NCBI RefSeq assembly: GCF_016801865.2
Contig: NC_068938.1
Coordinates: forward strand, 19,154,873 to 19,218,872
Source of the DNA: Culex pipiens pallens
Taxonomy: Eukaryota; Arthropoda; Insecta; Diptera; Culicidae
Direction of reading: 5' to 3'
DNA length: 64,000 nt
Of the stretch, positions 50,601-61,600 are shown in pieces (within the stretch, counting starts at the first letter, position 1; every line of letters begins with the position of its first letter). The translations under genes and the position numbers were made by a program. The notes beneath the pieces are model-generated. The model searched no databases and was not told the DNA's origin. It was given only the letters and a program-made list of their open reading frames with translations.

Positions 50601-52639
50601 TTGCAAACTTTGGGCAAATCCTTTTTTTTATATTTTGTGTATTTATGTTTATTTAAAGACAAATTATTAAATAAAAGATTTACACAGAATTTGCCATTTT
50701 GGCTGTATTTAGCTTCAACAACGGTTTACATCTTTTAAATTTAAGTTTTCATTTTTTTTTTATAAATGTTTATCAAGGTCTGTTAAATGCACTGATTCGT
50801 GAAAATTTTGATTTTTTAAATTTATTTAGAAACAGTGGAAAAAGAGTTTTGAAAGTTTTAAAACAGACGTGCAATCAACTGAAAATACTCACCACTTGAT
50901 TAGATTAGATTAGACGTGCAATCAACTGAAAATAATTTGAAATACATTTTCCTGCGTTGAAAATCACTTTGAGCATGATTGAAACAGATTGAAATTATTT
51001 TAGATTTTTATCAAATTTCGAAAAAAAAATTCCGTAAGAAATTTTTTTTGTCAAAATTTAGATTTTTTTTAAACTAAAGATTATAAAAAAAACTGTACTG
51101 ATGAATAATGCATTTATCAACACTTTTTTCATTAAAAACTTAAAACCATGGCAAGAAATCTAAGTTTTATTTATTTTTGACGATTTTTGTATACGTTTAG
51201 GGGACTGAAAAAGGCACCTTTTGCTCTAGAGTTTAGGACGGTGCAAAATCTTGAGTTGTTCATTTTTTAAAAATGATGATTCTTGGGAAAAAAAAACATT
51301 GTCAAACAAAATTTCAAAAATCATTTTTAGATGCAAACCAAATTTGCAAAAAAAAAATGACTTAATACATTTTTATCTAAAGTGTACCGACTTTAAATTA
51401 TAGACATTTTCCAAGGAAATATTTGAAAATGTTCAGTTTTTTTGTAATTAAAAAAAAATATTATTTTCTATAATTTTATCCTTTTGACTTTGTTAATTGG
51501 ACAGCTAGTTGCTGAGATACAGCCTTTTAAAGATTATATTTGGTGAAAATGGGTTTTTCATATTTTCCTTATTTTGCAAATCGAGATATCTAGGAAACTA
51601 TACTAAATTTTCTGTTCTTTTCAACGAAAAGTATTTCGAAGTTTCAAGATATTTTAACACATTCAAGCCTGAATTAAAAAAAAATAATTTTGAGTTAATG
51701 ATGGGAAAATGATTCATACCATACGAAAATTATAGGCTATTTTTGGAAATTTTCATATATGACCCATCAGGCCTGAAAGGGTTAAATTGTCTTAAATATG
51801 AACCCATCCAAAAAGTTATTCTTGATTCTAAAATTTCGTTATAATTTTAAAATTTCACAAAAGTTTCATGTTTTACCATTGGAAATCGTACAATATTTTC
51901 CAAGACATCGAGGGCTAGTTAGATGACACTTAAAAGCTTATCATAACCTACAGCTTTGCCGAAGACACCATTGCGATCATAAAACCCCTTCTCAAGACAC
52001 AGATTTTTCGAATAATAATGCAAAATGGCCTCTTTTGACAAAGTTTCATTTAAACAAAAAAGGACAAAGAAAAATCGATTTTGCGGAAAGGTGTACAATT
52101 ACCAAAAGGCGACTCTTTATTTTAGGATTTCTGTAGGATTTTTTGTTGCCATTATCAAGTCAGCACAATTTTGACTTTGTTTTGTATTTTTCAAACAATT
52201 TTTCTGATTGCATTACTTTTAAAATTATGTTCTGAACCATTTCCAAATGTCAATCTAATTTAATACAATTATCATTTTCCATTTCTGTCGCTTTTTGTTT
52301 AATTTAATTTGATTTCAGCCAAAATTTTATGCATTTTCACCTCTCCCCCTACATCAATATCATTATCTGCATGTTCAATGATGCATGCCCGCTCGTTCGT
52401 CCAGCAGCCTGAATGAATTTTGGTGGTGGCACATGTCACGCAATGTGCATTTCTGCATCGTCGGTCAGCTCGAATGGGGCCTTTTTCTGATATGAGTGTT
52501 CTTCTCTGCCTGCTCTGCCACTTTTGCTACTCAATTCAATTCATGTGTGCCGTTTCGCGCGCCATCTGGCATGCCAATAAAAATTACTCATTCATCTCCA
52601 TCGACATCATCGTCTGACTTCGTGTGACGTTCATTCATC

Positions 52640-52680
<41 letters not shown>

Positions 52681-55600
52681 ACGCTTTTACTTTACATTAT
52701 GCATGATCGAATCGTCTCCGCTCGCTCCCCACGTGCATGTCCGCGTCCACGTGTTTATATGCTTTCATGTCCATCGGAGAGGCAAGTGCATGGACGTGCA
52801 ATGAATATTTTCATCCAGCAAATAAATTTCCACGTTCGTCGCTGATTGGCCAAATCTCATCATCAGCTGGGCAGGAATACACTGCCGCCGTATATTTCGC
52901 TTTTATGTTTTGGTTTACTTCCACACTGTCTCTGTTTCTGAATTCATTAATTATTCAAATTTCCTCCAGTTTTTCCACACACACAAACACCCCCAAAAGC
53001 TACGGTGCCCAGGAAACGGTGTGCCTCGAAGTGTGCTGCACCACCAGAAAAGAAAAGTTGCAATTGCGGCACACAATGAGGGCACTTTTTTTCTCTCCTG
53101 AGCTGCACTGCTCTACCCCCTTCGTTTTTTGTATCCTTTGTCGGCGTCGTCGACGGCGTCCTTTTTTCCACGTTAACCCATTTCCGTTGGCAGGAGTGCC
53201 TTTTTTTCGTTCGTCGAGCAATTCTCTGGGAAATCTGGACTGTTTTTAATGCTAATTTGATGTCATGATTCGACCTGTCGAAATTCTTGTCATAATTTCA
53301 CTTCGGATAATCGAACAAGGAAAATTTGAACAATTCAAAAAATATATTTTTTTCAATTCCGCTGTGAAACTGTCAACTTTTCCTGTCCTTCTGGAGAAAC
53401 GAAACGGCCTACTTTTCCCTACCAAAAATAACAGAATGGAAAATTAATACCTTTCAATACCAGTGCTGAAAAGTTGAACTTTTCAACACTAGTATCGAAA
53501 AGTAACATTTTTCAATATTTTTTTTGTTTTGAACGGTGAATTTACTAAACACATGAATGTTTGACATAAAATTCCAATCATGAAGCCTTTTTTCGGAATT
53601 GCAAAAAAGATTGTAAGTAACTTGCAAAACATGAAAAACCTCGTTGGTTAAAGGTACGACTCGTGCTGAAAAAATCTGCTTTTTGCAACTTTTTGCATAA
53701 ACTACTATTTGAGCACAATTTAAATCGAAAAGCACTATTCTGCAATTCCGTTGTGAAACTATTTGATTTTTCTGTCATTCTCGAATGATGAAACACCCTA
53801 CTTTTCATCTCCAATTCTGAAAAATACTTTCTGCAATTCCGTAGTGAAACTTCTTACCTTTCTTGAACGACAAAATTTGCAGAATCAAATATTTACACTT
53901 TTAAAAATAAATGCTGAAAAATTCTAATTTTCAGCACTGAAATGGATGCTGAAAAGTTGAAGGATCGAAGCAATCCGTGCGCATGACCGGACGTAACTTT
54001 TTCGTGCTGTCATTTTTCAAACCTAATTTTTTTGTTTCAAAAATCATAAAATTAGTGGAAATACGGATATTTTGCCGGTTAATCTGTTGGCGGCCAGTGA
54101 TAACCACAGTGGTGAAAGATCTTCGTGGATGACGAACAGGAAATTGGGATTGCGGAAAATAAAGGCGGATTAACAGCAGCGGGTGAACACCACTAAGTTG
54201 CCATCGATTTCACCGTCTTGTGGTTCCAGTCCCAATGTTCCGGATTATCAGCCAGGATGGGTAGAATTCACCAACTCCAGCATCCCTGAAGACTGAACTG
54301 AAAAACAGGAAGTTTTTGGCTGTTTTGGTGGTGTACCAGTTTCGTTTCTGGTAGTTCAGCAAATCAAGGGCAGAATTCCCAGAAGATTCAAGTGACATGT
54401 CAAGATCGATGATGCCGGAGTCGGAGCTTCTCAATTTGGTGAGATCTTTCCTATATAAATATCAAAATTGACTTTCATTAACTCTAACATTCATTCATTT
54501 CAATTAAGACAACTACGCCATTTTACTATATACGCGGTAGGGTGTTCCCTTGGTCGTTCGCTGTGAGTTGTGGATTGCCTGCTTCTCTAATGAAGGTTCG
54601 ACTGGGGGGGCATGCTTATTAATTTCTCGTCGCCCCATACCCTCAGTGACGTGATGGGAGCAAGGGCGTCTATGCGAAGTGTCCCTACACCCGCTACAAA
54701 TTTCCGGCGCTTGGGGAGGGAAGCGGGAAACCATTTTGATCTATGCGTCGGTATTTGTAGCATTAAAATTCGTGCAAAAAAACTTATGCACGTGGGTTTA
54801 CAGATTACGGAGTAAAAGATGATCGAATTGTTCACCTAGCGCTCACATGTGTTTCGGGACCAAGTTGCCTGCGGGTATGGGGATCATACATACATACATA
54901 CATGAAATGGATGCTGAAAAGTTGAACTTTTTCAGCACTTGTTTCGAAAAGTTATACTTTTCGGTTTATTGACATAATACATGATTTATAATTTTACTTA
55001 AAGGGTGTTTTCGGAATCGCAAAAAAAAAAAATGTATGGAGCTCGTTGCAAAACTTGATTTTTTCAGCACTCGTCGTATTTATCCCATATATTATGGTTT
55101 GGTTTTTGGACTTATTTCATCTGTTTGTTTATGAATAACATTTTTAGAGCAAGTATTATTCTTTTGAAATAATGTAATGATAAATTATTAGGCTTATTTT
55201 TAATTGTGAAAGTGTTTTGCAACTTATAAACTGAAGATTTACTTTTTGCAGTACTAAAAAAAGCAGGCAAAAACAGAATAAAAATTAAACAACAAAAAAA
55301 AAAACAAAAAAAGTTTATGTAGAAAACTTTGATTTAATTGTATACAGCAATTCCATTTGCAAAGAGCCTAAACCGAAAAAAAAGTTCTCCGATCGGGCTC
55401 AAAATTTTTCTGGGGGTTCCTTGGCCAAAATAATTAGACCCGTATTTTTTTGTTTGGCCATTAGGGTGACCTACATCGTGCTAGGGTGGTTCGAAAAATG
55501 GCAATTTTCGTCATTTTTCGCAAAAACCACTTTTTTCAAAAAATCATATCTCCGCGTCATTTCATCCGATTTTAGCTGTCTTAGACGCAAAAGAAAGGTG

Positions 55601-58600
55601 ATGAGTTTGGCTATTTGAGAAAAAAAGTAGTAAAAAGTTTCAAAAATCTAGCTTAACATTTGATAAAGTCGTAAAATATTTTTATCGGATTCTTCGGAAA
55701 ATTTCACATAACATTTAAAAAAATTGGCGATGTCGAACCGTATGTTTCCGAGACATGATTTTTTGAAAATAAAAACTGAGTTTTTCGACGCGCCACGCGC
55801 AAAAACAGGAAAATGACGAAATCGGCAAAAAATCAACTTTTTTCACTAAAACTGCGATAACTTAAAAATTTCAGCGATGACCTATACATGTTAGGGTACC
55901 AAAAGTTGCGTATTTTAATTACGAAAATTTTGGTACCCTAACATGTATAGGTCATCGCTGAAATTTTTAAGTTATCGCAGTTTTAGTGAAAAAAGTTGAT
56001 TTTTTGCCGATTTCGGCCTTTTTTTTGTTTTTGCGCGTGGCGCGTCGAAAAACTCAGTTTTTATTTTCAAAAAATCATATCTCGGAAACGTACGGTTCGA
56101 CATCGCCAATTTTTTGATATGTATTGTGAAATTTTCCGAGGAATCCGATAAAAATATTATCAGACATAGGCTCTTTGGTCCAGACACGGTCAAAACGTCA
56201 TTTTAAGTTTTCATACGACTTTATCAAATGTTAAGCTAGATTTTTGAAACTTTTTACTATTTTTCTCAAATAGCCGAACCTATCACCTTTCGTTTACGTC
56301 TAAGACAGCTAAAATCGGATTAAATGACGCGGGATATGATTTTTTGAAAAAAGTGGTTTTTGCGAAAAATGACGAAAATTGCCATTTTTCGAACCACCTT
56401 AGCACGATGTAGGTCACCCTAATGGCCAAACAAAAAAATACGGGTCTAATTATTTTGGCCAAAGATCCCCCAGAAAAATTTTGAGCCCGATCGTAGAACT
56501 TTTTTTTCGGTTTAGGCTCTTTTCAAATGGAATTGCTGATAGCAAAGTGTATGTTCTGAAAGTATCAGAAAACTTTGATTTAATTGTATAGCAAAGGAAA
56601 GGGATAAAAAAATAAGGTCAGTGATAATTGTATTTAAAAAAAAATGACCACTTTTTTTGCAAAAAATTAAGGGAAAAAATGTTTGTGCCTCTTGATTTTC
56701 ACATTTTCGAGGAAAATACTAGTACAATACCATAAATAAAACTTCTTATAAACTTTTGGAATTTTTTTTGTTGATTTAGGTTTGCAACAATAGAAACAAT
56801 AGCATAACTGAAAATGTTACTTGATTTTCAAAAAACTAAAAACCTAAAAACCAGTTTTTTTGCGTTACGTAATAAAAGAACGCTCCCTAAGAAAAAAGTT
56901 ACGTTTCATTTAATATTTTTTTAAATAATAGTTATTTTCTTATTAGGAAATAAAGCCAAATGTTATTATCATGCATGAAAGTTGTTCATCTGTAGGAAAT
57001 AAAAAGATTTCCAAGAGAATTGCTCTTTTTCTTTCTTTTATCAAATCATCTCGTCATATTGCGCATGAAAAAAAAACAAAACAAAAAAAGGTATGAAATC
57101 TTCATCTTGTTTGCTCGCATAAAAATCCCATTGCATCTAATGCAGTTCAGGCGCATTGCTTGTATGTGTGTGTCATATCCCAAAGCAGAAAAGAAAGAAA
57201 GAAAGGATTTCCCACCGATTATAGTACAGGGCGACGGAAAAACCGTCCTGTGGAGCAGAAGCAAAAAAAAGACCATTATTGCAGCCACCGTGTGGATTAA
57301 TTCTATTTCTCGTTTTGCTTTCTTTTCATCTCACCACCATTCAATCTCAGATTGTGCCCAACCTGGTGCGAATCCTGAAGAATCTAATCCTGGCCGGGTA
57401 CTCGCCGGAGCACGACGTCAGCGGAGTCAGCGATCCCTTCCTTCAGGTATGATTGCTTTATCTACCTACTATTGCTATTCTTTGTGTTGAGACTAATTAA
57501 TTCTTCTCTTTGTTTTAGGTTAAAATCCTCCGATTGCTCAGAATATTGGGTCACAACGATCCGGACGCGTCGGAAGCCATGAACGACATTCTGGCCCAGG
57601 TCGCCACCAACACCGAGACGAGTAAAAACGTTGGCAACACCATTCTGTACGAGACGGTACTCTCAATCATGGATATCAAGTAAGATCTCTAGTCAAATCA
57701 TCTCAGAAATCATCTAATATCAAATCTCTTTCTCTTCCTCCTCAGGTCCGAGGGTGGTCTCCGGGTGCTGGCCGTCAACATCCTCGGCCGGTTTCTGCTC
57801 AACAGCGACAAAAACATCCGCTACGTGGCGCTTAACACCCTGCTGCGGACGGTCCACGCGGACATTTCCGCCGTCCAGCGGCACCGCAGCACCATCCTGG
57901 AGTGTCTCAAAGATCCGGACGTGTCCATTCGGCGCCGAGCGATGGAGCTGTCCTTCGCGCTCATCAACTCGCAAAACATTCGCGCCATGTCGAAGGAGCT
58001 GCTCATCTTTCTGGAGAAGGCCGACGCCGATTTTAAGGCGCAGTGCAGCAGCCGGATGGTGCACGTGGCCGAGCGGTACTCGTCGTCGATCCGCTGGCGG
58101 CTGGACACGCTGCTGAGCGTGCTGGTGGCGGTAAGTTTTGAATCTTAATGTGGGTCATTCGACCACCAACGTATCGGCAATCTAATTTGGTGGGACAGTT
58201 GATACCTACCATCAAAACAAGCAAGAAGCCCGATTCTCATCCAAATCGGATTACCCCACTTTTTTTGCGAGAGTTGTGAAACACCTATCCTAATCCTAGA
58301 AATTCTACTTCTACTTTTTTTGCTTTTGAAATTTTCTTGAATAAATAAATTAATCCCAATTTTTTTTATAAATGTTTCAATTTCCAAATATTCCTAAGCT
58401 TCTAAAAACTCGTATTTTAAAGAAGAAACTTGAATTTCTAATTTATAAATTATTTTATAATATAATAACATAAATAAATAAATTTCCCTAAATCATAAAC
58501 TTTTTTTTAATTTCTAAATTTCTAAATTTTTCTTAAATTTCTATTTCAAATTTTTTATTTCCAAATTTACTTTTTTTTAAACATGTTTTTTAATTGTACT

Positions 58601-61600
58601 TTTTTTTTATTTTCAAAATTTTTCGAACTACTTTTTCTACGTTTCTTAAAATTTTAAAACTTGTTTTTTTTATTAAAATTTTATTAGATTTTTAATATTT
58701 TATAAATTTAAAAATTTGCTTAAATTTCAAAATTTTCTTGTATTTGAATTTTTCCTAAATTCGTAAATTTTCTTAAATTTCTATTTGTTTTAGTTCCTAA
58801 ATTTTCTTTCATATCTATTGTTATATTTCTTAATTTTTTTGAATTTCTTAATTTTCGTTAAATTTGAAATTTTCTAAAATTCCTAAATTTTCTAAAATTT
58901 TTGAATTTTTAAATTTTCGTAAAGTCCTATTTTTTTTTAAATTCTTGAATTTTTAAATTTTCGTTAATTTCTCAATTTACTAAATTTTCTTTAATTCCTA
59001 AATTTTCTTTAACTTCTATTTTTTAATTTCTAAATATTCTTGAATTTCCTAAATTTCTATATTTTCTTCAATTTTTCAAGTTTTCTATTTTTTTTAAATT
59101 TCCAGTATTTTTTTAATTTGTAATTTTTCTTCAATTTCAAAATTTTCTTTAATATCTTATTTTTTCCTATTCTCAATTTTTGAAAAAAAATTCTCTAAAT
59201 TTTCCTAATTTTTTTTTCTAAATTTTTTAAAATTTCTAAAATTTCCTAATTTTTCTCAATATTTTATAAATTTTTGTAAATCTAAAAAACAAATGTTTTT
59301 CTAAAGTTTTCATAAATTCATTCTGAAGTTATCATTAATTTCTGCATTTTCTTAAATTTCTAAATTATTAAAAAATGTAAATTTTCTTAAATTTCAGCTT
59401 TTTTTTAATTTTCTTGAATTTCTATTATTGTATTATTGTAAATCTCTAAATTTTCTTTTGGTTTTAAAGAAGATCTTACTCGCAAAGCTTGAGTGAGTAT
59501 ATTTCTAAATTTTCTAAAATTAACAAATTTTCTTAAACCTCTATATTAATAAAAAAATATTAATAATTTAAAAAAAATACAATTCTTCTGAAATTTACAA
59601 ATATACTGAAATTTAAAATTTTCTGAAATTTACAAAGATTTTAAATGCAATGTTAAACATTTCAGAAATTAAAAAATGCGGAAATTGCATTTTTTTTAAT
59701 TCTCGTAAATTCCTAGATATTCATGAATTTCCAGATTGATAAATTTCAAAATTTTCATAAATTTCCAGATTTTCATGAATTTTTAGATTTTTATGAATTT
59801 CTAGATTTTCATGAATTTCTTGAGTTTTATGAATTTTTAGATTTTCATGAATTTCTTTAATTTCTTGAAATTTTAGAATATTAGGGTAACGAGACTTTTA
59901 GGATATTCAAGATATTTAGGATATTTAAGATATTTAGGATATTTAATATATTTAGGACATTTTTGAAATTTGTGAAATTTGGATATTTTAAATAGTTTGG
60001 ATATTTTATATATTTTGGATATTTTATATATTGAAGATATTTTATAATTTAGAGTTTTTCAGTGTTTTGGATATTTTCGAATTCAGGATATTTTTAAATT
60101 AAGGTAAATTGAAATTTGAACAATTTTACAATTTCAGAAAATTCAGAATTTGGGTAATTTAATAATCTAGAAAATTTATGAATTTGAAAAAAATATGGAA
60201 ATTTGGAATTTAGGAAATTTGAAGATTTACAAAATTTATGAATTTAGGAACTTAATTTTTCCTGGAAATTAAAGTGTTTTTGGAATTTTGAGAATTAATA
60301 AATTTAGGAATATAAGAATTTAATAAATGTGCGAATTAAAGAAATTTCAGAACATAAGAATTTTATTTGTTCCCTTTTTTCTTTTTTTCAAGCTTATTGT
60401 TTTTTTGCTTCCTGAATTTTGTTAAGCTTTTGATTTTTTTAAAATAGTTCTAATTTTTTTTAGCATCTTGATTTTTTTAATTCTTGAATTTTTAAATTCA
60501 AGTAAATAATCACTCTAGCTTTGCAAGTAAGTTCTCAAGTCTAAATGACAAACCGACTTCTTGTGGTAGACAATTACCCCGTAAACCAGTACAACCTAAT
60601 ATCAAACTGACCACTCCTCATGCGATACCTGTATTCGTCAATTTCCCCCTCTTCTTTCCACGCAGGCCGGCAATTACGTCCGCGACGACGTCGTGTCCTC
60701 CACGATCCAGCTGATCCTGAACAGTCCCCCGGAGGAGCAGGCCTACATCGGCCTCCGGCTGTGGGACTCGCTGCACAACATTACCAACTCGTACGAGGAC
60801 AAACAGCCGCTGCTGCAGGTGGCCATCTGGACGATCGGCGAGTACGGCGATCTGATGCTGAGCAGCGAACGGATCGAAGGTATTGTAGTTGATGTGTAGA
60901 ATTGCAGGCCGGTAGAACAGTCGTAGTAGAACGTAGTTTGTTTTTTTCGTTTTCTTCTTGGTTTCTTGGTTCTTCACCACAACAACACCACCACCAACAA
61001 AATCCGCACAACAAACACACGCTAATCGTAAACTGCGCAACGCAACTCTAAACCAAAGATGTTGAAATCCCTGCAGAGAGCGAGCTGGTGGATTTGTACC
61101 AGAAGTTGCTGTGGACTACGTCGGTTTCGACGTCGAGCAAGCAGTACGCGCTCGTGTCGCTGGCCAAGCTGAGCACTCGGATTCACTCCGCGGAAGAGTG
61201 AGTTGATTTGGCACGTCGAACGTGGTGTTGAAAATAACTTGAACTCCGTGTCTTCGCAGGGAACTCCGGGCGAAGCAGATTGTGGAGGCGTTCGGAACGC
61301 ACCTGCACATTGATCTGCAGCAGCGAGGGGTGGAATTTTCGCAGCTCTTCCGTGACTACAGCCATCTGCGTCCGGCTCTGCTGGAGAAGATGCCCAAGTT
61401 GCAAAAATCGCTGACGAACGGCAATGGGGACGGTAATGGCACTGGTGGCGGTCTCTTCGATGAGAACTCGGGCGGAATCGACTTGATCGAGAGTGGCGGC
61501 GACGAGATGGAGATTGGTGGCCTGCTTACGGGAAGTAGCGAGGTCAAACTTGGCAGTAATACGGTGAGTTGAACCTCTTTTGCGATGAAGATCATCGGAA

